Shown in pieces: positions 1 to 5,880 of a stretch of DNA of 64,000 nt. Below the pieces are notes generated by a model, which did no database searches, was not told where the DNA came from, and worked only from the letters and a program-made list of their open reading frames with translations. The translations under genes were made by a program, and so were the position numbers. The stretch's first letter is position 1. The number at the start of each line of letters is the position of its first letter. The DNA comes from Nitrososphaerota archaeon (lineage in GTDB: Archaea; Thermoproteota; Nitrososphaeria; Nitrososphaerales; UBA183), in the NCBI GenBank assembly GCA_027386095.1, contig DAHXUN010000001.1, positions 1 through 64,000 of the forward strand. Reading direction: 5' to 3'.

Positions 1-756
1 GTTGACGAAGAGGAAGCTGTTGCGGAATTTCTTCTCCCCTCTTATCGGGTCGCCGCCCGTGAGCATCTTGAAGGTCCCGACGCTCTTCAGCGCCGAGTCC
101 GGAAGGTCGGCGTAGAGGTTAGCGAGCTTGCCGAAAAGGTCCGCCTTTGCGAACCTGTTGATTTCGAGTTCCTGCAATGAGACCGCGCTGATGTTCTCGT
201 GGCCCAGGAGGCCCTTGAGGACGTTGATCAGGGTGCTCTTTCCGTTGTTGCCATCGCCGACGAACAGGATGGCGACCTGGGCCGGGTAGCCTCTGTGTAG
301 GCAATACCCGAGCCATTCCTGCACCACCGGTAGGTCTTCGGGGTAGAGTACTTCCGATAGGAACTTCCTGAACGCAGGGCAGTCGCGGGCTGGCTCGTAG
401 GTTACCGGGAGTCTGCTGAGGCTGTAAAAGTCGGGAGTGTGCGGCTCGAGCTTGCAGGCGGCGGTATCAAGTAGACCATTCTTGACTACCACGTAGGGGC
501 TCTCGGTGAAGAAATCGTCGTGTTTCACATAGGTAGACCGCTTTACGTGGCCGATCACCTCGTTGACCAGATGCTCGGTCAGCTGAGCAGGGTCCACGTT
601 GCGCTGAACGAGGGTCTTGACGTATGTCTCACCGCCCTCGGAATATACCCCATCTCTGTAGACCAGCACTTCGCTTCCGTTCAGCGTTGCGAAGCGGTTC
701 TCCTGCAGCACCTTCTCAGCGATGCTCCACGCCAATGCCCTGTCGGCGTCAGGCAT
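1..756 (-). CDS. P4-type plasmid/virus primase-helicase, C-terminal end cut by window edge
   Basis: The minus-strand frame is open from ATG at 756 to the window edge, so about 252 residues are visible and the C-terminus lies outside. The Walker A motif GDGNNGKST is followed by the D5_N/SF3 pattern, with an upstream stretch reading HDDFFTESPYVVVKNG and a later LTGGDPIRGEKKF. This arrangement is typical of the superfamily 3 helicase of P4/D5-type primases, which unwind DNA during replication of plasmids, viruses and integrated elements. The start overlaps the stop of the small gene before it (749..976) by 8 bases, so translation is probably coupled. No primase catalytic domain is seen in the visible part; the protein begins close to the D5_N region. 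It marks this end of the window as an integrated mobile element. Confidence 0.88.
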   Translation of the reverse strand, partial: MPDADRALAWSIAEKVLQENRFATLNGSEVLVYRDGVYSEGGETYVKTLVQRNVDPAQLTEHLVNEVIGHVKRSTYVKHDDFFTESPYVVVKNGLLDTAACKLEPHTPDFYSLSRLPVTYEPARDCPAFRKFLSEVLYPEDLPVVQEWLGYCLHRGYPAQVAILFVGDGNNGKSTLINVLKGLLGHENISAVSLQELEINRFAKADLFGKLANLYADLPDSALKSVGTFKMLTGGDPIRGEKKFRNSFLFVN

Positions 757-976
757 GCCACGAAGCACCCTCTTTGATGGCGAAAGACCGGGCTTTCGGG
801 GCGTGTTGCCCCGATGCCGCCTGGATTAGGTCAAACAGCCTTGCCTTTCGAACCACTTCTGCGAGTTCCCCTTTGGATACGACTGCCCATACCTCGGTGT
901 CAGGGATGTTCTGAACCTGAAAAACTAGGTCGGCTTTTTTGGGAACGGATACTATCACGAAGTCGGCTTTACTCAT
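749..976 (-). CDS. Small hypothetical protein, 75 aa, upstream of the primase-helicase
   Basis: ATG at 976 overlaps the stop of the preceding zinc-ribbon gene (ATGA), and its own TGA lies inside the start region of the primase-helicase. These overlaps on both sides make it a real member of a three-gene unit. The product starts MSKADFVIVSVPKK, has a short beta-rich N-terminal half (VFQVQNIPDTEVWAVV) and no cysteine pairs or membrane segment. I do not recognise a family. Context suggests a helper of plasmid-type replication; that is inference only. Confidence 0.65.
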   Translation of the reverse strand: MSKADFVIVSVPKKADLVFQVQNIPDTEVWAVVSKGELAEVVRKARLFDLIQAASGQHAPKARSFAIKEGASWHA

Positions 977-1182
977 TTGGAGGCCTCCCCGCTGGAACCG
1001 GGCGGACCTGGCCGTCGGCGGGAGGACCGACCCTTTTCCTCCCCCGCCGCTTTCGTGGCTTCGATCGGCTTCCATTTGGGACTGAAACAGCGGGGACACT
1101 TCCTGATGTCTTCTGGCTCCCTTCGAGGAATCCAGCGATGCCCGCACCTCGCACAGGTGACGCGGACGAGTGGTACCACCAT
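973..1182 (-). CDS. Small zinc-ribbon protein, 69 aa
   Basis: The protein opens MVVPLVRVTCARCGHRW and contains a second pair CPRC about 20 residues later, a four-cysteine zinc ribbon as found in many archaeal nucleic-acid-binding proteins. The C-terminal third is basic and Gly/Pro/Ser-rich. Its stop overlaps the start of the next gene (ATGA), placing it first in the primase-helicase unit. The ATG at 1182 lies 27 bases from a TATA-like sequence at 1205-1214, consistent with a leaderless transcript. Function unknown; nucleic-acid binding is a guess from fold and context. Confidence 0.7.
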   Translation of the reverse strand: MVVPLVRVTCARCGHRWIPRREPEDIRKCPRCFSPKWKPIEATKAAGEEKGRSSRRRPGPPGSSGEASK

Positions 1183-1204
1183 GGTGGTGGCTATATACGG
1201 AAAC

Positions 1205-1214
1205 GATATTTGAT
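1205..1214. promoter_or_regulatory. Shared TATA-like element of a divergent promoter
   Basis: The AT-rich stretch GATATTTGAT sits in the 48-base gap between divergent genes starting at 1182 (minus) and 1231 (plus). It is about 22 and 27 bases from the two start codons, the distance expected of archaeal TATA boxes for leaderless messages. The surrounding DNA is G+C-rich. One element may serve both directions. Confidence 0.4.
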
Positions 1215-1230
1215 AATGTGAGGGGGAAAT

Positions 1231-1701
1231 TTGGGCAAAAAAGACCTGTATCGTTCAGGAAACCACTTTGAGGGGGGCGAAACGTCGCAGGAGGTAGCGC
1301 GGAGCAAGCATCTGGGCAAGTCGCAGGAACGCGTGGTGGCGGCAATCATGGGTGCCGGACCCAAGGGAATCACGATTGACAATCTCGCGATGGTTCTCGG
1401 CGTGAAAGTAGGGCGTGTGAGAGATATTGTGGGTTCAATTCCCCGAGGAATAATCGAATCTCGAAGGTATCCAGAAGACAAACGAAGGGTTCTTCTTTCA
1501 ACCGAACCGGGGACGATCTCCGTCACGTACGCCAGACTACCCGGGGAAGAAATCCTCGTTCATCTTCCTGGGAACACCTTCGTCGTAACTACCATGAGAC
1601 CACGAAGGCGTCCCATTATAATCGGGTCGACTCAGGACGAAGTGTCAGCAGGGGAAGAACAGCCAACCGGGTCCCTTGACGGAGAAAATGTGCCTGGCTA
1701 A
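1231..1701 (+). CDS. Winged-helix-like DNA-binding protein, 156 aa
   Basis: TTG start; no better start is present. Residues about 33-80 read as a helix-turn-helix (SQERVVAAIMGAGPKGITID, then LAMVLGVKVGRVRDIVG and a basic wing ESRRYPEDKRR). The rest is beta-rich (ISVTYARLPGEEILVHLPGN) with an acidic tail. It diverges from the zinc-ribbon/primase unit and shares its promoter region, the usual position for a regulator of a plasmid or integrated element. The last bases overlap the convergent gene 1698..2177. Family not recognised; regulator role inferred. Confidence 0.6.
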   Translation: MGKKDLYRSGNHFEGGETSQEVARSKHLGKSQERVVAAIMGAGPKGITIDNLAMVLGVKVGRVRDIVGSIPRGIIESRRYPEDKRRVLLSTEPGTISVTYARLPGEEILVHLPGNTFVVTTMRPRRRPIIIGSTQDEVSAGEEQPTGSLDGENVPG

Positions 1702-2177
1702 TCGGGCCGGCCATCGAGTCGAGAAGGGCGCAAGACTCCCACCGTCTTGGGATTCCGGGCGCCGATCTCCTCGTTCCACCTCTCGCTGACCACGTGCGCG
1801 AGGTACATCAGGGACGGCGCCAACGGCCTGTGCCTCCCGACCGGCTGGAGGACCGCCCTGTATGCCCTCACCGCCCTCCTCCTCTCCCCGTCGTAGCTCA
1901 GGTCCTTGGCCACGAGCCCGAGCTCGACGAAGCGCCGGAGGACGGTGCCGTAGAAGTTCACCCGGGAGAGCCGGCACCCGAGCCTCCCCGACTGCAGCTC
2001 ATCAGCGAACCTGCTCATCTCCTCCCCGGTGCGCCTCCCTCCACTTTCCCTCAGCCACCGGAGGAATGCCTTCGCCGCGTCCCTGGAGTCACGCCTTGCG
2101 AAGAGCATCTCCACGATGTCCTTCTTGGAGGCGTCCTCGAGGCTCACGGCCAGCAAACCGATTTTGCGAAAAGCCAA
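1698..2177 (-). CDS. Hypothetical helical protein, 159 aa
   Basis: The product begins with TTG at 2177 (MAFRKIGLLAVSLEDASKKD); a GTG at 2147 is an alternative start. It is rich in charged helices (IVEMLFARRDSRDAAKAFL, then VLRRFVELGLVAKDLSYDGE), the latter resembling a winged-helix recognition region. It converges on the 156-aa gene with a 4-base overlap. No signal peptide or cysteine motif. Possibly a DNA-binding protein of the same element; family unknown. Confidence 0.5.
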   Translation of the reverse strand: MAFRKIGLLAVSLEDASKKDIVEMLFARRDSRDAAKAFLRWLRESGGRRTGEEMSRFADELQSGRLGCRLSRVNFYGTVLRRFVELGLVAKDLSYDGERRRAVRAYRAVLQPVGRHRPLAPSLMYLAHVVSERWNEEIGARNPKTVGVLRPSRLDGRPD

Positions 2178-2521
2178 CGCCGATGGATAAACTTTCGTTA
2201 CTGATCGGACGGCTCGGCCTCGGCGTCGTTACTGGGTTCGTCGCCTATGATTGTGTACCCCGGGATCATCACTCTTTGCTCCGGCAGGACGACTCGCAGA
2301 CTCGCTGCAGGTCGGATGCGGCCCTGTCGTCCTCTCAACGGCCCAGCCCGCGGCGGGGGCGGCGGTCGGGCTGGCCAGGCGCTGTCCGGAGGGGCCCTGC
2401 TCGTGCGAGCGTACGTGCTCTTCCACGGATGGCGCCTGGGTCCCCTGCAGGGATGGGAGCGGCGCCCCCGCCCCAGCCCTTGCTCCCTGCCCTCCGAACA
2501 AGCGCCATCCTCGCCCTCATG

Positions 2522-2646
2522 CCATCTTCGGAAATGGTGGGGAAGAGGGGAGCCTGGGCGAAGCCACAGGTTTACGGGGGACCGACCATGTCGACCGGCA
2601 CATCGGCCTTCCGTGCCGTGCGCCGGGTCCTTTCTATGCAGGGGAA
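2522..2646 (+). repeat. Diverged direct repeat, copy 1
   Basis: About 125 bases starting CCATCTTCGG match copy 2 at 3973..4101 by eye with scattered differences. Shared blocks include ATGGTGGGG, CACAGGTTTACGG, GGGTCCTT and the spacing between them. Neither strand gives the same clean protein in both copies, so it may be a duplicated control or RNA region. Confidence 0.6.
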
Positions 2647-2846
2647 GCACTCGGATTGGCAAGGGCCCACAGCAACCTCGGACGGGCTGCAGGGGGTCCG
2701 GGGAGGGGGCGATCCGAGCCGGGAGCCAGGGGGAACGTCAAGGGGGGTCGGTAGACCGGGGGATGTGCCGGTACGTCTCCTACTATAGGGAACGTGGGAA
2801 AGGGGATAGCAGCCTTTTCGGTGCCCAAATGCACCTCCGGTACAGT

Positions 2847-3010
2847 CGGTGCTCTTCCCCACGGTGGCGAAAATAGGGGGTACGTTCGGTGCTCGTTTCG
2901 CTCCCCTTCCCCACGGTAGCGAAAATAGGTGGGTAAAGTCGGTGCCCGGTTAGCCCCCCCTCCCCACGGTAGCGGAGACAGGGGGGGCAGTCGGGGCCGG
3001 GTTCGCCCCC
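2847..3010 (+). repeat. Tandem repeat array, unit about 52-53 bases
   Basis: The block CCCCACGGTAGCGAAAATAGG recurs with small changes beginning at 2857, 2909 and 2962, each with a TCGGTGC-type block before it; a weaker fourth unit follows. The spacing (52, 53) is regular. Next to it (3035-3105) the hexamer CACCGAAAC recurs in both orientations around ACCGGTAGCGG. Such direct repeats beside a P4-type primase-helicase resemble iterons of a replication origin, but no initiator gene is seen here. Confidence 0.6.
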
Positions 3011-3134
3011 CTCCCCCACGCTCAGGGGGGCACCGGGATAAGCACCGAAACAGCTACCGAAGTCGGACCTGGGTCCGAACAGGCACCGAAACCGGTAGCG
3101 GTTCGGGGGGTGTTTCGCCCCCTGCAAGAGACCC

Positions 3135-3372
3135 TCACCCCCACCCTCAGAACGAAAATGGGAACCCTCACCCCCCTTTTGACCAGAAATCGCTGTCTTG
3201 GCGCTCGCGCCTGACCGTGGACCCTGGGGGTACCCTCACCCCCCTCACCCCCTTTTCGTTCGGGGACCACCCCCCACCCTCACCCCCCGGGAGAGGACCC
3301 TCACCCCCACCCCCACCCCCCAAGAGGGCTCGTTTTCGGCCAAAAAGGGGGGTGAGGGGGGTGAGGGGGGTC
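3135..3372. repeat. Low-complexity CCCTCACCCCC block with inverted G-rich arm
   Basis: Many copies of CCCTCACCCCC on the plus strand are followed at about 3345-3372 by the reverse-complement pattern GGGGTGAGGGGGGTGAGGG, with CCTTTTCGTTCGG and GGCCAAAAAGG between arms. In translation the block gives repeated Thr-Pro-Leu or Gly-Val-Arg tripeptides. The G-runs could form quadruplex-like structures. It may be a degenerated linker-coding region or a structural DNA element. Confidence 0.55.
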
Positions 3373-3376
3373 AGGG

Positions 3377-3571
3377 TCAAAATCGCCCGTAGGTAGTGAC
3401 ATAGACCCATACCCTGATCCCCCCCGGGGTGGCCGAGGGGGGTACCCTCCGCAACTCGATCACGCGAGCCGGGTGGCCCACCCTCCCAGCAGGACGACAG
3501 GCGGAAGGGCTCCACCAGACCATCATGAGGCGGTCCTGCGTAGGGCTCAGCTGACGGGGTCCAAACACCAT
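3377..3571 (-). CDS. Possible small protein, 64 aa
   Basis: The minus frame starting at 3571 gives MVFGPRQLSPTQDRLMMVWW and ends IRVWVYVTTYGRF just before the low-complexity block. Tryptophan, tyrosine and hydrophobic content are more protein-like than in neighbouring shadow frames, but there is no recognisable motif and no clear promoter. Treat as tentative. Confidence 0.25.
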   Translation of the reverse strand: MVFGPRQLSPTQDRLMMVWWSPSACRPAGRVGHPARVIELRRVPPSATPGGIRVWVYVTTYGRF

Positions 3572-3628
3572 CGGGTCTTCTGAGCCGTGGCATATGTCTG
3601 GGCCCCGCCTGCTTCCGGGGGCCCCCCT

Positions 3629-3931
3629 TCACGCTCTCCACTCGTGCTTCTCGTAGTACGGGTAGGGGGTGATGTGATAGTGGTTCAGCTTCCGCCCGAC
3701 CACGGCCGTCTCCGGGGCATGCTGCCTCTCGCAGGGGGTGCCGCAGCGGGGGCAGGTCAGGCCGCACCTCGCTCCAGGACCGCCTCCTTGGGCCTCATCG
3801 CCTCGGTTCATCGTCCCCACGCCAGAGTCTTCTCCGGCGGCCGTCGGCCCGGAGGGCCCGTCGGTCTCGGAACCCTCCTGAAAGCGTCCTGGGCGGCGTC
3901 GGGGTTTACGGGAGGCGTGTTCTCGATCCAA
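3629..3931 (-). CDS. Possible small zinc-finger protein, up to 100 aa
   Basis: The C-terminal 45 residues are convincing: LTCPRCGTPCERQHAPE gives a C-x2-C-x4-C-x3-H metal-binding site, followed by an aromatic tail (HYHITPYPYYEKHEW). The start is uncertain: TTG at 3931, or the ATG at 3811 that would give 60 residues (MNRGDEAQGG). It lies just downstream, on the same strand, of repeat copy 2. Zinc-binding small proteins are common on archaeal plasmids. No family name can be given. Confidence 0.45.
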   Translation of the reverse strand: MDREHASRKPRRRPGRFQEGSETDGPSGPTAAGEDSGVGTMNRGDEAQGGGPGARCGLTCPRCGTPCERQHAPETAVVGRKLNHYHITPYPYYEKHEWRA

Positions 3932-3972
3932 CAGACTGCCCGTCCGCTATTCGAGAACCCCCCAGGTTCTTT

Positions 3973-4101
3973 CCATCTTCGGAGATGGTGGGGTGAAGGG
4001 GGCCTCGGCGACGTCGTCACAGGTTTACGGCCGCCCGATCAGGGTGGCCGGGCACGACGGCCCTCCGCGCCGTGTGTAGGGTCCTTCCTACATAAGGGGG
4101 G
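3973..4101 (+). repeat. Diverged direct repeat, copy 2
   Basis: This is the partner of 2522..2646. It starts with the perfect hairpin CCATCT-TCGG-AGATGG, with a second hairpin GAACC/GGTTC just before it (about 3954-3968). The hairpin stem is slightly damaged in copy 1 (AAATGG). Confidence 0.6.
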
Positions 4102-4102
4102 T

Positions 4103-4219
4103 TCGTGTGCGCCGCGTGTGCTGCACACGACCGGCCGGTTCTGACACACGATTTTTCGTGTGCATTTCGTGTGTCTTTGTGTGCAGGGGGGTGTGAGGAC
4201 GTGTGCCCTGGCGTGTGCA
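4103..4219. repeat. Cluster of CGTGTG motifs with a palindrome
   Basis: Within about 117 bases the hexamer CGTGTG or its complement CACACG occurs seven or more times. Two copies face each other as a long inverted repeat, GACACACGA near 4143 against TCGTGTGTC near 4167. This density is far above what its surroundings show, and looks like an array of protein-binding sites, for example iterons. Confidence 0.6.
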
Positions 4220-4534
4220 TTTTGGCTGCGGGTGTTTTTTGCGGTCCCTTTCCATATACGGGGAATCGCTCGGATGCGCCTGTTTTCCCCCGCACGAGCC
4301 CAAAGTCCGATCCGAACCGAGGAACCGAGGAACCGAGGGAGGCGCCTCGGGCATCCGAGGAATCCCCCACCGGAGGGCCGACGGGGTACCGAGAAGGGAC
4401 TTGGGACGCTTGGATGATGGGGTTGCCAGCAGGTGGGAAGACAAAGTCAAACCGAGCCGCATACGCCTATGTGGGTTATGCGCGTGACGCACTCGACTTC
4501 CGAGCAGGTACGATTCGGAATAGGTGCGGACTGA

Positions 4535-4756
4535 ATGCGTGACAGGGAGAAGTTCATGCGTGGAATCAAGCGGATGGACACCCCCATCCTGAAGGGGACT
4601 CGGATATTCCACAACTTCATCAAGCCGCACGAGGGCCGTCAGGGGAGAACTTCCGCAGAGGCCGCAGGAGTCAAAGTCGAGGGAGAGGACAGATGGAAGA
4701 CGCTGATTCAGAACGCGAGCGTGAAAGAGAGAGGAAGCCTTAACTCGCGGCCCTAG
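4535..4756 (+). pseudogene. C-terminal remnant of a DDE transposase
   Basis: The 73-residue frame reads DREKFMRGIKRMDTPILKG, then FHNFIKPHEG, TSAEAAGVKVEG and WKTLIQNAS. This is the closing segment of archaeal DDE transposases of the IS6-like or ISNCY-like groups (YNFIRPH ... TPAEAAG ... W.TLI). A stop codon lies directly upstream of the ATG, and the catalytic D-D region is missing, so only the last part of the gene remains. It marks an old insertion at the edge of the element. Confidence 0.75.
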
Positions 4757-4771
4757 ACCCAAGGTGCGACA

Positions 4772-4969
4772 TTGCCGAACTACAGGGTCACTTGGAAAGA
4801 GGGGACGATAGAGTATTCGGTAGTCATTCATATCAAAAGCAGATTGAAGGCCATAAACGCATTCCACAGAATCAAGGAAGCGAAGGAACTCTTGCAGACA
4901 AGCACAGGTTACAAAGGAAGCTTCCCCGTCGATTCAATCATACGGATTGACGAAGTAGGAAAAGAATAA
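4772..4969 (+). CDS. Small hypothetical protein, 65 aa
   Basis: TTG start 15 bases after the transposase remnant. The product has an alternating beta/helix look (YRVTWKEGTIEYSVVIHI, then RIKEAKELLQTSTGYKG) and is less G+C-biased than the flanking genes, suggesting foreign origin. No known motif is visible. The 260 bases that follow, up to cas6, hold no supported gene and probably include the cas promoter. Confidence 0.5.
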   Translation: MPNYRVTWKEGTIEYSVVIHIKSRLKAINAFHRIKEAKELLQTSTGYKGSFPVDSIIRIDEVGKE

Positions 4970-5232
4970 TCTGTAATCCTCCAAAAGACACGATAGAAAT
5001 CCCATCGGCGCCACTAAACGACTTTGGACAGTCGCAAGAACACCCTAAACCAAACGGAGATTAGACAGAACCCCGAAAAGATATGCGTAAATCGACAACG
5101 AGCGCTCCGTCCGCGCGGAGCTCAGGTCGAATTGAGCGCTGGCATAACATCAGACGATCCAACCCTCCTATTGGCGAACACCGAACGCGAAGCGCCACCC
5201 TGCGAAATCCCGAACGGTGGTCGCGATAGCAG

Positions 5233-5880
5233 ATGGTGACGGTAGACCTCGCGTTCAGGCTCAGCGGCTCCGAGATACCGGTCGACCACGGCTACGCCCT
5301 CTACTCTGCGATTTCGCACGTGATCCCTTCCCTGCATGGGGACGAAGGCGTGGGAATCCACCCCATCTCGGGGCTCCTCGCCGGGGACGGGCTCCTGCGG
5401 ATAACGGATAGGAGCCGCCTCGTGCTCCGGGTGAAGAGCGAGCGCGTCAGAGACTTCATCCCCCTCTCCGGCAAGCGACTGAACGTGGACGGGCACGGGC
5501 TCCTCGTCGGCCTCCCCACCCCGATGATGCTGCGACCTGCCGCCAGGCTCCGCAGCAGGGTCGTGGTGATCAAGGGCTTCCTCGACGTGGAACCCTTCCT
5601 CGAAGCTTGCGGGCGGCAGCTCGGCGCCCTGGGGGTGGCCGGCAGGCCGAGCGTACCTTCTCGAGCTTCGCCCGGACCCGTCGAACATGGCAAGGGCGGC
5701 AGACTCCCCTTCGTCAGGAGGACGTTGAGGATACACGACAGGACAATCGTAGGGTACGCGGTGGATGTGGACGATTTGAGTCCCGAGGGTTCGATAAGAC
5801 TGCAGGAAGAAGGTCTTGGAGGGAGAAGGAGATTCGGGTGCGGGGTGTTCACTCCTCCTAAGAGCGATGCAGAGCGTTGA
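5233..5880 (+). CDS. cas6: CRISPR repeat-processing endoribonuclease Cas6 (MYXAN/Cmx6-like)
   Basis: Cas6 cuts the CRISPR transcript within each repeat to make guide RNAs. The 215-residue protein opens with the Cmx6-type signature (VDHGYALYSAISHVIPSLHG, then GIHPISG) and closes with the glycine-rich RNA-binding loop GLGGRRRFGCGVFTP. It is the first gene of the locus; its TGA overlaps the TTG start of cas3 (TTGA). The repeat carries a 5-bp hairpin with a GUAA loop suited to Cas6 recognition. ATG at 5233 fits the conserved N-terminus. The Cas6 call is firm; the subtype label rests on recognised signatures. Confidence 0.87.
   Translation: MVTVDLAFRLSGSEIPVDHGYALYSAISHVIPSLHGDEGVGIHPISGLLAGDGLLRITDRSRLVLRVKSERVRDFIPLSGKRLNVDGHGLLVGLPTPMMLRPAARLRSRVVVIKGFLDVEPFLEACGRQLGALGVAGRPSVPSRASPGPVEHGKGGRLPFVRRTLRIHDRTIVGYAVDVDDLSPEGSIRLQEEGLGGRRRFGCGVFTPPKSDAER

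Larger units (their letters stand above)
2178..4534. other. Repeat-rich, gene-poor stretch of the mobile element
   Basis: About 2.3 kb with no convincing long gene. Open frames exist on both strands, but most have the Arg/Pro/Gly-rich composition of shadows in G+C-rich DNA. What can be seen is listed separately: tandem 52-53 base repeats, a C-rich low-complexity block, a diverged direct repeat, a CGTGTG cluster and two possible small minus-strand genes. The minus frame ending at 2198 has a protein-like C-terminus (EQRVMIPGYTIIGDEPSND) but a poor N-terminal half, so it was not called as a gene. The stretch resembles a degraded plasmid backbone or replication/control region. Confidence 0.5.

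Noticed and set aside
2198..2662. 154-residue minus-strand frame with a protein-like C-terminus
   Set aside because: The first two thirds are Arg/Pro/Gly-rich like a shadow frame, so it was not called; the last 30 residues may be a remnant.
4088..4867. 259-residue minus-strand frame across the repeat region and transposase remnant
   Set aside because: It is antisense to a recognisable transposase end and has a shadow-like composition.
5024..5239. 71-residue plus-strand frame ending inside the start of cas6
   Set aside because: Odd composition, TTG start, overlaps cas6, and no motif; more likely the cas promoter region.
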